A DNA stretch of 64,000 bases from Saprospiraceae bacterium (GCA_016717105.1 JADKGF010000015.1:62001-126000); one strand, 5' to 3'. Shown: positions 19,501-30,852, counted from the stretch's first letter. Numbers and translations: made by a program. The notes: a model not told the origin generated them from the letters alone.

Positions 19501-22500
19501 AAACTTCAGGCTTGTTAAACAATGATGGAATTATTTGTGCTGGAGCAACAGCAACTTTAACTGCAAGTGGTGGTGGAACCTATGCTTGGTCTACTGGTGC
19601 AACTACTACAGCAATTACAACAAGTACTGCAGGAACTTATACAGTGACAGTTACTAATGCAGGATGTGCTTTCTCAGTTTCTCAATTTATAACAGTCATT
19701 CCACTACCAGTTGCGTCTATAGCAAGGGTAGAAACATCGGGCATCACACCAAACGATAGCATCATTTGTCAAGGAGCAATGGCAACACTTACAGCGAGTG
19801 GAGGCGGCACGTATGTTTGGAGCAATGGAGCCACTACAGCAGGCATTACCACAGGAACAGCTGGCACATATTCAGTTACTGTAACGAGTGTCAATGGCTG
19901 TATAGCATCGACAAGTTCAAGTATAACGGTATTACCATTACCGGCACCATCGATATCAGTGAGTGAGACATCAGGTACAGTAGCAAATGACGGCACTATT
20001 TATACAGGTTCGTCAGCCAATCTAACAGCAAGTGGTGGTGGCACGTACCTTTGGAATACTGGCGCTACAACAGCAGGAATAACAGTTACACCATCAACGA
20101 CGACGACTTATACAGTTACGGTGACTAATGCGAACAATTGTAGCGCTACAGCGAGTACGACAATCACAGTAATAGATCCATCATGTTTATTGGTGTGTTC
20201 AGGCGACCAGACAATCACGCTTACAAATGGCGCATGCGAATATCAATTACCGAATCTGGTAACGGGAGCAGGAGATTGTGCGTACTTTGTAGTTAAACAA
20301 ACAGCCGGACCGCTTCCAGGTGAATTATTGAAGAAAGGAACATATACGATAACGCAGCAATTGATATCGAATTTAGGCGAGATCATAGACGAGTGTAGTT
20401 ATACGGTGTCAGTGAGAGCAAATCCGATCATAGTCAATAGCTTGACTTGTAATGATCATGTGAATATTTCTGTGGATATAAACTGTGAGGTAACATTAAG
20501 TCCAGACATGTTTTTAGAAGGTAATTCGTACTCCTGTTATGCAGATTATCAAATCAATATATGGCCATTCAATAGCCAGGCCAATGCAATAAACAATGTA
20601 CCACAGAATGAAGGAATCAACTTACCAACAGGTGAGCATACCTATGAAATCGTAGGGCCATCAGGCAATAGATGCTGGGGAACCTTTACGATCGAGGACA
20701 AATTAGCACCAGTAGTAGAATGTAATTGTTCAGGGCCGGTAGCAGATGTTAGCGCATTTAGAGAGATTGGTGTATTTGGCAATAAGAAATATTACCTATC
20801 GAATGCGACGTATACATGGCAGCAAGCGTATGCGCATGCACAATCAGTAGGAGGTGAAATGTTGTGTATCACTAGTGCGGCAGAAAATGCGTGTATCTTA
20901 AATACGTGGTCGATACCAGGCTTCGCATCTCAGCGAACGTGGTTAGGTGCTACGGACAATGAAGCCTATGGTGGAACAGAAGCTAACAATACGAACAATG
21001 GCTGGGTATGGGTAAGTGGTGAACCATTTAGCTATACCAATTGGGCGAGTGGCGAGCCAAACGGACTAGCCAATGAAGATTATGTAGAGATGTTTGGAAC
21101 AGGAGGTACAGAACCAGGAAGATGGAATGACAATACAAATACCTTTGGCCCATTGCGTTATATCATGGAGATCGAGAATTGTAGCTATAATTGCTACGAC
21201 CTAGCTGTGATCCAAAATGAGACAGTACCAATGTTATATGGTGTGAGTCCAAACAAGTCAGTATTGACGACACCACCGACAGCAACAGACGGTTGTGGTC
21301 CGGTAAGTGCGACATTCACGGATGCGATAAATGGTGGCGACCAATGTGACACGAGGGAATTGGTAAGGAGTTGGACGTTTGAGGATGCATCGGGAAATAA
21401 ATCATATTGTACCCAACGATTTGCATTCGAGCCAATAAGCGTATCAGACCTAATCCCACCAGTGCGTGAAGTACATTTGACATGTGGCTTGGATGCAACA
21501 CCAGCGGCTATAGCAGGATATTTAGATGTAGATTCAAGAACACAACCAGCTAATGCAACCAACATCGGCGCTTATGCAGACGATTATGCACAAACAGGTT
21601 CAGTAGTAGAATTACATGAAGGTTATGCAAATGGATATTTCACTTATAACCAGATAGGATATGATGGAAAACTCCATGCACAGAAAGTAGACAACAACGT
21701 ATGTAACCTATATACCACATATACAGATGATGTTATCCCAGCATGTGGAATCGGTTGTAGTGGTAACATGAAAGTGATCAGAAACTGGAAATTGTTAGAC
21801 TGGTGTACAGGTGAAGTATACACATATACCCAAGTAATCAAAGCGACAGACGAGAAAGCACCAACCTTTACAGTTAAGAATGCAACAGTTGGTGTAGATC
21901 CATGGGGCTGTGCAGCCAACTGGAATGTAGGTCAGCCATGGGAATTGGCAGACAACTGTGCGAAGGCAGAGGAGATCAAGTGGGGTGTAAAAGTACCTTC
22001 AGGAGTAACCTTGAGTGGTACAGCACCTAATTATAGAATCACAGGCCTTACAAAGGGAACACATAAGATCACATATTGGGCAAGTGACTGTTGTGGCAAC
22101 GTAAGTGAGAAAGATGCATATGTAACAGTAATCGATGCGAGTGCACCAGTAGCCGTAGCAAAGCAGAACATAGTAATGAGCTTGACAGGATCAGGTACAG
22201 GAGCAGATGGAGCAGGCAAGATCTATGGCTGGCAGATAGACAATGGCTCATATGACCACTGTTCAGATGTAAGATTTGAAGTAAGAAGAGTAGATGGAGG
22301 TTCATGCGGTAACATAGGCGCAAACGGTACACACAATAACAACAGCACTACAATGACAACAATGGTTACCCAAGTGAGAGGCCAGGCGCAGTATGGTTCC
22401 ACCCACAAGATAACGCACAAGATACAGATGGAGGTGAGTTTGTTAAGTTCTGTTGTGAGGATATCCCTGCAGGAGCAGACTATGGCTTACATGATGTAGA

Positions 22501-25299
22501 ATTGAGAGTATGGGATGATGGCAACATGAACGGAATAGTAGGAGATAACGATATCATCAATGGTATGAAGGACAATTATAACACTACATGGGTAACAATC
22601 CGAGTAGAGAACAAATTGCCACCAGCATTGGTATGTCCACCAGATGTAACTATCACATGTGATATGGAATTGAATCTAAGCTTAGATGCAGAGACGAATG
22701 TAAATGATGTAAATCTTACGATGACAGGTTACCCACAAGCCTATGACTTGTGTTCAAACCTACAAGTGACGTACAAAGACCAATGGGTAGGAAGTCATGA
22801 CCCAGTATGTAAGTCAGGAACAGTAAGAAGAACATTCAAAGTTACAAAAGGCGCAGTAGTAGTTACATGTCCACAATTCATTACAGTAGCAACATTGACA
22901 GCACCATTTACCGTAACGTTCCCTAATCAGAACCAAACGACAGAATGGGATAAATGTAGCTTTACATTGGATGATGCGAGAGATGCAGCGAATGCGTCTA
23001 TCAAGCGTCCAATCGTGAACTATGGTCAGTGTGATATCGTGGGCGAAAACATCACGATAGATACCTTCTTGTTCGAAGATGGAGCATGTAAGAAATGGAG
23101 AGTAAAATATAGCTATAAGAACTGGTGTACAGGCGAGGAGATCAATACGATCGCAGGCTTACCAATCGTACACTGGTATGCATTCAAAGATGTAACAGCA
23201 CCAGTATTGAGCTGTACAAACCAAATGTTTGCAGCCAATCCAAATCCACAGAATCCAAATGGCGGATGTGAGGCAGCAGTAGCATTGGAAGCATCAGCTA
23301 GTGATCTATTGATCTGTGCAGAAGAGAGCTGGATCAAGTGGCAGATGTTCTTTGATGGTTGGAATGATGGAACAGTAGACAGATTAGGATCAAGTTTTGT
23401 GAACAAATCATGGAACGGCATCTGGGTACCACAGGCTAAGTATATCTCAGGCGTATTGAACCCAACATGGGTAGCATTACAGAATCAACATCCAAACTTA
23501 CCATTGGCAGACTTAGTGTATGTAACGTACATCAAGCCAACAGCAGCAAGTGGAGGCACAGCGAAATTACCAGTAGGAACAGGCGCAACAGCATTTATCT
23601 TGAATGCAGAGAATATCAGCCACAAGGTATTGTGGAAAGTAACAGATGGTTGTGGAAACGTAGATCAGTGTGAAAGTACTGTAATGGTAGTAGATAAGAA
23701 AGCACCAACACCATACTGTGTAAGTGTAAGTACAGCATTGATGCAAACAAATCCACAGATGGTAGAGTTGTGGGCAAGAGACTTCGACAAAGGCGCATTT
23801 GACAACTGTACACCACAAAGCAAGTTGTACTTCACATTTGATGGAGCAGCACCAATTTACTCAAGAGTAAATGATGAGCATTATTATAAAGTAGTGGGTG
23901 GTGTGAGTGTAAATGCAACAGCAGCAGAATATGCACAAGGTAAAGCATACAGATGGTTACCAACATCAAGAAGCGCAGGCTTTGTATGGACAGCAGCTGG
24001 AGATTACAATGTACAAGTGAGTGTATGGGATGAGGCATGGAATACTGATTACTGTACAGTAATACTAAGCGTAAGAGGTGGTAACGGATCAAGAGTATCA
24101 GGAACAGTTGCGACAGCAAGTGGTCAAGGTGTGAATGATGTAACCGTAGAATTCGCTACAAATGTACCAGAATATCCAAAGACATCACAAACATTAGTAA
24201 ATGGAACATTTGGAGAAGAGCATCCTAATGGCTTTAACTATACAGTAAAAGCTGCTAAAAACAGCGATTACTTGAATGGTGTAAGTACATTAGACCTAGT
24301 AATGATCCAGAGACATATCTTAGGCTTACAAGCTTTAGATAGCAATTACAAGTTGATAGCAGCAGATGCTAACAATGACGGTAAAGTAACAGCAAGTGAC
24401 CTTACAGATCTAAGAAAATTGATCTTAGGTGTGACTACTACTTTCCCTAACGCAAGTTGGAGATTCCCTGTAACAGGAACAGCAGTACAAACATCACCAA
24501 TTAAATTTACAGAAGCGATCAGTATTACAAACTTGAGTTCAGAAATGAACAATCAAAACTTTGTAGCAGTTAAGATCGGAGATGTAAACGGTAATGTAAG
24601 CACAAGTGTAAATTCACCAGAAGTAGAAAGCAGAAGCAATGCAAATGTAGAAATGAGCGTAGCAGAAGCATCAATTGCAGCAGGTGAAGTGGTAGAAATA
24701 CCAGTAACAGCAGCAAACTTCAGTGAGTATCAGGCTTCCAATACACAATGAACTTGAACGGAGCAAGCTTCGTAGGTGTTCAAAGTGGTGTATTAGAAGT
24801 AAATGCAAACAACGTAGGAGTTATCTCTGACAATGTAGTAACAATGAGTTATGCATCAACAGAAGCAGTAAATGCAAATGAAGGCGCAGTATTATTCACA
24901 CTTACAGTAAAAGCAGACAAAGCGATGAAAGTAAGTGAAATGATCAGCTTGAACTCAGAAGTAACGAGAGCAGAGTCATATAACGGCGACCTTAAAGTAG
25001 GAAAAGTAAGTTTAGGAGTAAGAACAGCACCTGTAGCAGGTATCGAATTGTTCCAAAACGAACCAAACCCATTCAAAGGAATGACAACAGTGAGCTTCGA
25101 AATGCCTGAGGCAGCGACAGCAACATTGAGTGTATATGACGTAACAGGAAAAGTAGTAACAGTAAGAAACATCAATGCAATCAAAGGATTGAACAGTGAG
25201 ATCTTCACTAAAGATCAATTGGGCGTAAGCGGTGTACTTTACTACACATTAGTAAGTGGTGATTTCACAGCTACTAAGAAAATGATCATCGTTGAGTAA
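16595..25299 (+). CDS. Giant multidomain surface protein: 177-aa repeats, C-type lectin, dockerin-like and cohesin-like domains, T9SS type A
   Basis: One gene of ~2,900 codons, broken by four indels: one T lost at each of two T runs near 18066 and 18080, one base near 22347, and one T near 24741 (GGCTTCC read as GGCTTTCC restores FQYTMNLNGASF). Order: signal peptide ending ITNAQ; a ~100-residue Ig-like domain (16760-17060); three 177-residue repeats (LPIVFD.QPATLTPFGSN); a second copy of the Ig-like domain (18650-18970); one glucan-locus module (18990-19450); three Ig/PKD-like repeats with LTASGGGTY (19490-20180); HYR-like segments; a C-type lectin domain (20750-21190) with EPN and WND motifs; further HYR-like segments (KLPPALVCPPDVTITC); a dockerin-like segment with one clear calcium loop DANNDGKVTASDL (24280-24440); a cohesin-like domain (24640-25020); and a type A sorting domain (NEPNPFKGMTTVSFEMPE). 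It is probably an adhesin or carbohydrate-binding scaffold. Dockerin and cohesin calls come from motifs and order and need a profile search. Confidence 0.82.
17065..18640 (+). repeat. Three tandem ~531-bp coding repeats
   Basis: Copies start near 17065, 17596 and 18125. The same landmark (GCC.ATTGT) is at 17071, 17602 and 18131: spacing is 531 bp then 529 bp. The 2-bp shortfall matches exactly the two T lost in the second copy, compared with the first copy at 17535-17565. Each unit encodes LPIVFD ... GVDPTDPTNAVLC ... WETLTFNFGTSGC ... CTPTACGVPNPG, a jelly-roll-like module with paired Cys. Confidence 0.92.
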
Positions 25300-25337
25300 A
25301 GTGGATTAGCCATCAAGGCTTACCATCAATATTAAAA

Positions 25338-25376
25338 AATCCACTTCCTAAGTCAAATTGGGAAGTGGATTTTTTT
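25338..25376 (+). terminator. Rho-independent terminator after the giant surface protein
   Basis: The stem AATCCACTTCC (25338-25348) pairs with GGAAGTGGATT (25361-25371), with a 12-nt loop and a T tail. Preceding A residues pair with the T run, so it may also act for transcripts from the opposite strand. Confidence 0.9.
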
Positions 25377-25865
25377 ATTCTAGCTTTTGTTGAATGCAAA
25401 GGGACTGTAGAGTATTTTGTGTTTACGTCAAATGGACTTCCTCCACAGAATAGACATAAAGATAAGCTGTTAAGCTGCTAATTTTTGAGTTAAAAATAAA
25501 ATTATTCTAAAGGTGATCTGCCGTCCAAATGTGAGTGTATTCTTAGTGTATAGTACCAACCATCTATATACCTAAAACACAAGGCGTAACCATGGAAGAT
25601 GAAATAATACAGATGTTCCATAGGCATATACAGCGAGATAAGGATATTAAACGGCACTTTAAAAACAATCAAACTAATAACCTGCATGAAGATTCTCCAG
25701 ATAATTCCTAAGTTGACAAAGTAGAATTAAGAGAAAGTGATATCATTGAGTATAAATCTACAAACTTTAACAAGAGCAATCACTTAAAATTTGCTCCATA
25801 AATCTACTTTGACAAAACTTTTTTTAAGCTTTTAATAATTTATATTTTTGCTCACAAAAATATTT
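25377..25865. other. Intergenic region between convergent genes
   Basis: About 490 bp of AT-rich DNA with many stops in all frames. Apart from the short transposase-like relic on the minus strand at 25502-25576 I see no gene, RNA or repeat in it. It separates the plus-strand surface-protein block from the minus-strand uronate operon. Confidence 0.6.
25502..25576 (-). pseudogene. Possible relic of an IS3-type transposase C-terminus
   Basis: The last 24 codons of a short minus-strand frame read FRYIDGWYYTLRIHSHLDG followed by RSPLE and stop. This matches the end of the IS3-family integrase core (pattern Y-I-x-x-(F/W)-Y-N-x-x-R-x-H-S-x-L-G-x-x-S-P-x-E). Nothing recognisable precedes it, and no terminal inverted repeats were seen, so if real it is a decayed fragment. 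Confidence 0.35.
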
Positions 25866-27224
25866 TCACAAAACCACCTGCTTATACTTAGGAACCAAAC
25901 TTATCATAATAAACCAAGCCATTAAGTAGGCAACAGCACAAAAGGTAAACATAATGGTGTATCCTGTCTCAATATGACCCGCTGTCTTGTAATGGTCAAA
26001 CAAGGCGCCTGCTACTTTCGTAATGAGGACACCACCGATACCGCCAGCCATGCCGCCCATACCTACTACAGAACCTATGGCAGACTTTGGAAATAAGTCA
26101 GAAACCGTAGTGAAAATATTGGCACTCCATGCCTGATGCGCTGAAGCACCGATTCCTATAAGCAATACAGGAAACCAAAAAGTAAGATGGCCCAATGGCT
26201 GCGCTATCAAAACTAACAAAGGTATCAACGCAATCACAAACATAGCTTTCATCCGTGCTGCGTACACTTCATACCCTTTATAAATAAAGTAAGTTGGAAA
26301 CCATCCACCACCGATACTCCCAAACATGGTCAAAGAATATAAGACAGCTAATGGCAACATAATCTCTGTGCCTTGCATATCGTACTGATCCTTTAGAAAG
26401 GCAGGCAACCAAAACAGGAAAAACCACCAGACGCCATCTGTAAGAAATTTACCTGAGATAAATGACCAAGTCTGATTGTATCCTAAAAGTTTTACCCAAG
26501 GGATATTTTTGTATTTTTCGTCGGGATTTGATTTTATCATCTCGTCATCTGTTTGTATATAGGCGAGCTCTTCTTTTGTCATACGAGTCTGATCTTCAGG
26601 TTTTTCATAAAATATCAACCAAAACACCAACCAAATAAATCCAACACCTCCGATGATCAGAAAAGCCGCTTCCCAACCATAATGACTTTCGATCCAAGGT
26701 ACAGAAAGCGGTGCTAAGATAGCGCCTACATTAGCACCAGAATTAAAAATACCTGTAGTCAATGACCGCTCTTTCTTGGGGAAATACTCTGCTGTAGCCT
26801 TGATGGCCCCTGGAAAATTTCCCGATTCACCGACAGCTAATACCATTCTCGAAAAAATAAATCCCAATACCGATGCTGGTACACTGACGATACATATCCA
26901 TCCCAAAATCTTGAGTAATCCATCACCTATAGGCACAGCCCATGCGTGTATTATAGCACCTAATGACCATAGTACGATGGCCCATATAAACCCTCTTTTA
27001 GTGCCAAGTTGGTCGATGATTCTGCCCGCGAACAACATGGAAATAGCATACGTGAACTGGAATGCAGATGCTATATCGGCGTATTGACTATTGGTCCAGC
27101 CGAACTCAGCTTCCAGTGATGGTTTCAATAGTGACAGTACCTGTCTATCTAGATAATTGATGGTGGTAGCAAAAAATAACAACGAACAGATTGTCCAGCG
27201 ATACTTACCTATTGACTTGATCAT
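25866..27224 (-). CDS. exuT: MFS anion:cation symporter, hexuronate transporter (ExuT-like)
   Basis: 452 residues with about twelve hydrophobic segments. N-terminal IGKYRWTICSLLFFATTINYLDRQVLS is the typical ACS-family (ExuT/GudP/glucarate) start, with Arg in the NYLDR motif, followed by AGRIIDQLGTKRGF (the MFS loop motif) and ESGNFPGAIKATAEYFPKKER. The family carries hexuronates and related sugar acids into the cell with protons. It sits 4 bp downstream of KDPG aldolase as the last gene of the uronate operon, which supports galacturonate, glucuronate or unsaturated uronate as substrate. The precise substrate is inferred. Confidence 0.85.
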   Translation of the reverse strand: MIKSIGKYRWTICSLLFFATTINYLDRQVLSLLKPSLEAEFGWTNSQYADIASAFQFTYAISMLFAGRIIDQLGTKRGFIWAIVLWSLGAIIHAWAVPIGDGLLKILGWICIVSVPASVLGFIFSRMVLAVGESGNFPGAIKATAEYFPKKERSLTTGIFNSGANVGAILAPLSVPWIESHYGWEAAFLIIGGVGFIWLVFWLIFYEKPEDQTRMTKEELAYIQTDDEMIKSNPDEKYKNIPWVKLLGYNQTWSFISGKFLTDGVWWFFLFWLPAFLKDQYDMQGTEIMLPLAVLYSLTMFGSIGGGWFPTYFIYKGYEVYAARMKAMFVIALIPLLVLIAQPLGHLTFWFPVLLIGIGASAHQAWSANIFTTVSDLFPKSAIGSVVGMGGMAGGIGGVLITKVAGALFDHYKTAGHIETGYTIMFTFCAVAYLMAWFIMISLVPKYKQVVL

Positions 27225-27228
27225 TTTT

Positions 27229-27900
27229 TTAATTTTTGATGGTTTTGATTAATTCCAATACTTTTTGGGTCTCTGTGGCAATGGTGTCATATTCCCTTGC
27301 TTCCATGCATTTTTTAGATATCAATTTGCTTCCCAAACCTACCGCGCTGACGCCAGCATCAAACCATGATTTGATATTCTCATACGTAGTATCCACACCA
27401 CCTGTAGGCATGAATAGCAATTTTGGAAAAATATCTTTGATGGTTGCCATATATTCTGGGCCTAATACATTACCAGGAAAGAGTTTGATAAACCTTATTC
27501 CTACATTTTCTGCGATAATATCCGAAGGCGTCATACAACCTGGCGCATAAAAGACATCATTCTGCACACAATATGTAGCTACCTCATGTACAAAACCTGG
27601 ACTGACTAGAAAGTCAGCACCTGCATCCAGGTACATTTTGGCTTGCAATAGATTTTTGATGGTGCCGATACCAATTCTCATTTCTGGCATTTTTTTATTG
27701 CGCAAAGCAATCATTTCCTTAAAATTATGGACTGCTTCGTCGCCCCGATTAGTGTACTCTATGGCCTGTACACCTGCGCTGTGTACTGCACGCAGCACCT
27801 CCAGACTCACACTTGCTTCTTTATGAAAATACAGGGGTAATATACCTTGCTCCAAAATTATTTTTTGAACGCTTTCTGTGTCAATATTTTTAGGATTCAT
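27229..27900 (-). CDS. eda: KDPG / 4-hydroxy-2-oxoglutarate aldolase
   Basis: 223 residues, the usual family length. Class I aldolase landmarks: AIEYTNRG with the catalytic Glu48, RIGIGTIKN, DFLVSPGF, FYAPGCMTPSDI, and the Schiff-base Lys139 in FIKLFPG; phosphate-binding FMPTGGVD and GLGSKLI follow. It cleaves 2-keto-3-deoxy-6-phosphogluconate to pyruvate and glyceraldehyde 3-phosphate, the final step after KduI, KduD and KDG kinase, all encoded upstream in the same operon. It is separated from the kinase gene by ~150 bp in which I see no gene. Confidence 0.93.
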   Translation of the reverse strand: MNPKNIDTESVQKIILEQGILPLYFHKEASVSLEVLRAVHSAGVQAIEYTNRGDEAVHNFKEMIALRNKKMPEMRIGIGTIKNLLQAKMYLDAGADFLVSPGFVHEVATYCVQNDVFYAPGCMTPSDIIAENVGIRFIKLFPGNVLGPEYMATIKDIFPKLLFMPTGGVDTTYENIKSWFDAGVSAVGLGSKLISKKCMEAREYDTIATETQKVLELIKTIKN

Positions 27901-28049
27901 AATATGTTCATTGTCTATTATGTGAAATTGGTATATGGATTATTAGATATGATTACTGGATATGTGAGATTATTGATTTAGTAAAATACGAGCATTGATA
28001 TTCAGAGTATCGACTGGTGTCGCCATGTCATCTGACTAAAATATATCAA

Positions 28050-29076
28050 TCATCGTTGTACGCGTCCACTTCCATCACCTTTTAAGAGTTCATTTACTTC
28101 CATTAAAGTCGCATGGTTAAAATCTCCAGGAATGGTATGTTTTAATGCACTGGCGGCGACACCGAATTCTGCAGCATCTGCCATATTCATACCTGTCACG
28201 AGCCCATAGATCAATCCACTTGCAAAGGAATCGCCACTCCCTACTCGATCTATGATTCGTACATTATAAGCTTTGGTATGATAGAATTCATTTCCACCAT
28301 AGACTAGCGCACTCCAACCATTATCACTGGCGCTGTGACTTTTACGAAGTGAGGATGCTATCAATTTAAATCCAAATTTCTCTCTTCATCTGGTGGAAAA
28401 CATCCTTGAATCCTTCGAGATTTATTTCGCCTTTGGTGACATCTGAATCCTTGGCTTTGAAGCCGAGTGTCGTGTCTGCATCTTCTTCATTTCCGATACA
28501 CACATCTACATACTGGCACAACCGAGTCATTACTTCGCGGGCTTTTTCTTTGGACCACAATTTTTTACGATAATTAAGGTCGATGCTTGTGGTGATACCT
28601 TTTGCCTTGGCTGCTTTTAAGGCAAATTCTGTGAGTGCCGCTGCCTTATCACTCAAGGCAGGCGTGATACCAGTGGTATGAAACCAAGATGCACCATCAA
28701 ATATCTGATCAAAGTCAAAATCAGCAATGTCAGCTTGCGCAATAGCAGCGTCGGCGCGATCATATATCACTTGTGATGCGCGCATGGATGCTCCCGTCTC
28801 TAGGAAATATATACCCAATCGATCACCACCACGCGCTATATACTGCGTTTGTACACCATATCTTCGTAGTTGGTTGATGGCAGCTTGTCCGATCGCATTT
28901 TCTGGAACCTTGCTTACAAATGTCCCTTGTAAACCATAATTGCACAGTGCTGCTGCCACATTCGCCTCACCACCACCGTAAGTAACATCAAAGCTATCTG
29001 CTTGTACAAAACGCTTGAAATCAGGGGTCGAAAGTCTCATCATGATTTCCCCCAGGCTTACTACTTTTATTGACAT
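28050..29076 (-). CDS. kdgK: 2-dehydro-3-deoxygluconokinase (PfkB family), one frameshift
   Basis: A ~341-residue PfkB sugar kinase split near 28366-28372. The N-terminal part has VVSLGEIMMRLSTPDF, YGGGEANVAAALCNYG and IDLNYRKKLWS; the C-terminal part has SHSASDNGWSA and the PfkB signature DRVGSGDSFASGLIYG, whose last Asp is the catalytic base. Removing one A from the AAA before TTTGGATT joins MKRE to FGFKLIASSLR in one frame; no sequence is lost, so a sequencing or assembly error is likelier than decay. It phosphorylates 2-keto-3-deoxygluconate to KDPG, in the cytoplasm, between KduD and the aldolase in the pathway and in gene order. Confidence 0.9.
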
Positions 29077-29128
29077 GCTTTATGATTATTGATATTAAAA
29101 AAATATAATTCTTATAAAAACTAAACTG

Positions 29129-29893
29129 CTACCTACCCATCCATCCACCATCGACCGTTATGATCGTACCATTGACATATTCAGATGCACTCGATGCCAA
29201 AAATATAGCAGCACCTGCTAGATCCTCTGGCCTTCCCCAACGTCCAGCCGGTATCCTATATAGGATTGAGGTACTTCTTTCAGGATCATTCCTTAGTGCT
29301 TCTGTATTGTCCGTGGCTATATATCCTGGGGCAATTCCATTGATATTTATTCCATTAGATGCCCATTCATTCGCAAATGATTTAATAAGACTTTGTATGC
29401 CACCTTTACTAGCCGCATATCCAGGCACAAGGATTCCTCCTTGAAAGCTGAGTAGTGATGCTATAAAAATAATCTTCCCTTGCGATCTTGCTACCATTCC
29501 TTTGCCTATCTCACGGGTCAAAATAAATTGGGAGGTCAGATTGGTCTGGACGATCTCGTCCCAATATGCATCACTATGATCCACGATGGGATTTCTCTTT
29601 ATATTGCCTGCATTATTGACCAAAATATCGATAGCTGGATGGTCCGTGGTAACCTTGGTTATAAATCGATAAAGATCATCTCGATCGCTGAAGTCGCATT
29701 GATAACTGTAAAATTTTCTACCTAATGCAAAAACCATATTTGCGATATCGCTACCACCAGCAGGCATGGAACGAGAGACGCCTATGATGTTTGCGCCTGC
29801 CTCCGCAAGTGCTATAGCAATGGCCATACCTATTCCCTTGTTGCAGCCTGTGACGAGTGCTTTTTTATGTGTAAGATCGAATATTTTGGTCAT
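29129..29893 (-). CDS. kduD: 2-dehydro-3-deoxy-D-gluconate 5-dehydrogenase (SDR family)
   Basis: 254 residues. Classical SDR motifs: TGCNKGIG (residues 15-22, NAD-binding), NNAG (93-96), catalytic Ser146, Tyr159 and Lys163 (GYAASKGG), and a C-terminal TVDGGWMGR. The sequence resembles KduD, which reduces 2,5-diketo-3-deoxygluconate (product of KduI) to 2-keto-3-deoxygluconate. The presence of KduI and KDG kinase in the same operon makes this far likelier than a generic SDR. Confidence 0.9.
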   Translation of the reverse strand: MTKIFDLTHKKALVTGCNKGIGMAIAIALAEAGANIIGVSRSMPAGGSDIANMVFALGRKFYSYQCDFSDRDDLYRFITKVTTDHPAIDILVNNAGNIKRNPIVDHSDAYWDEIVQTNLTSQFILTREIGKGMVARSQGKIIFIASLLSFQGGILVPGYAASKGGIQSLIKSFANEWASNGININGIAPGYIATDNTEALRNDPERSTSILYRIPAGRWGRPEDLAGAAIFLASSASEYVNGTIITVDGGWMGR

Positions 29894-29934
29894 GATAATA
29901 GGATTTATTTTGTAAAAAAAATAGATTAAAAAGA

Positions 29935-30852
29935 CTAATTGGCTTCCAAGATTTGCTTAAAGAAAGCTTCATTTTTGAATGCTGTACTACCATATTCCCA
30001 TCCTGCAAAAAATTTCCATTCGGTAAATGCTCCTGGATAAAGTTTCATCTCTATCAAATGGGTATTTTCAATATCACCTTTGTAATGATCTGAATGTGTG
30101 CAATTAACATATATGAAATCGTCTGTAGTGATACCCATTCCCAATAACTCATCTAACATAGTTTGCCTTCCAAAAGTATAGGCGCCATGGAGATGACCCT
30201 TATGTATCTTCGTGAGATTGGGTAGATGTGCTACTATACCAGATACTAAAATTTCGTCACCTTGCAAACCTTCTATTTTTACCTTATTGTTATAATAATG
30301 CGTGTTGGACGCTATCGAAATTATATGCTGTATATGGTAGGTGCGTCCATGCAGTTTGCAGTCTTTAAATGACAGTTCGAAGACAACTTCCCGTTTAGTC
30401 TCTTTCAATTTTTTAAAACTTCCAACAGCCTTTGGACCAATCCGAAAGAGTGAGTCACCGATGATAAGGCCGATAGCACCCGCGCCGAGCGAATTTCCAA
30501 CTTTCAGTATATCCATTCCCCAGTCTTGCATCTCGTGGTAATTTTCATGGATGCCCACACTATTGAGCACCATGTTTTTAGTTTTTTTACCAAAAATATC
30601 CATCCCATTGCGCTCATCAAAATAGTTTCTAAATGCAATATTTTGATTTTCCCATGCCGGCCCTTCCATCTGAAAGTAGGTAGAAGTGATAGTTGTTTCA
30701 TTGGTTTTTAACCTTTCTGCTGAATCCACTTCTTTATAATTCTCTTTTTTCAAAGCAAATCTAAAGTTGACTTGTGTAGTCACACAAGCAGCCAAGCCAA
30801 TGATAGGAATTAAATAGAGCAAAGTGCGTTTTAGGTCAGTAAATCCAGCCAT
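29935..30852 (-). CDS. DUF4861-like lipoprotein of polysaccharide-degradation operons
   Basis: 305 residues; a hydrophobic start followed by GLAAC suggests a lipoprotein signal. The core contains MEGPAWENQNIAFRNYFDERNGMDIFGK, MQDWGMDILKVGNSLGAGAIGL and KLYPGAFTEWKFFAGWEYG, which I recall as typical of the DUF4861 family found in Bacteroidota polysaccharide loci. Several conserved Trp, His and Asp could make a sugar-binding or catalytic site, but no function can be assigned from sequence. The start overlaps the end of the upstream beta-helix gene by 17 bp, so they are probably translationally coupled. Confidence 0.7.
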   Translation of the reverse strand: MAGFTDLKRTLLYLIPIIGLAACVTTQVNFRFALKKENYKEVDSAERLKTNETTITSTYFQMEGPAWENQNIAFRNYFDERNGMDIFGKKTKNMVLNSVGIHENYHEMQDWGMDILKVGNSLGAGAIGLIIGDSLFRIGPKAVGSFKKLKETKREVVFELSFKDCKLHGRTYHIQHIISIASNTHYYNNKVKIEGLQGDEILVSGIVAHLPNLTKIHKGHLHGAYTFGRQTMLDELLGMGITTDDFIYVNCTHSDHYKGDIENTHLIEMKLYPGAFTEWKFFAGWEYGSTAFKNEAFFKQILEAN

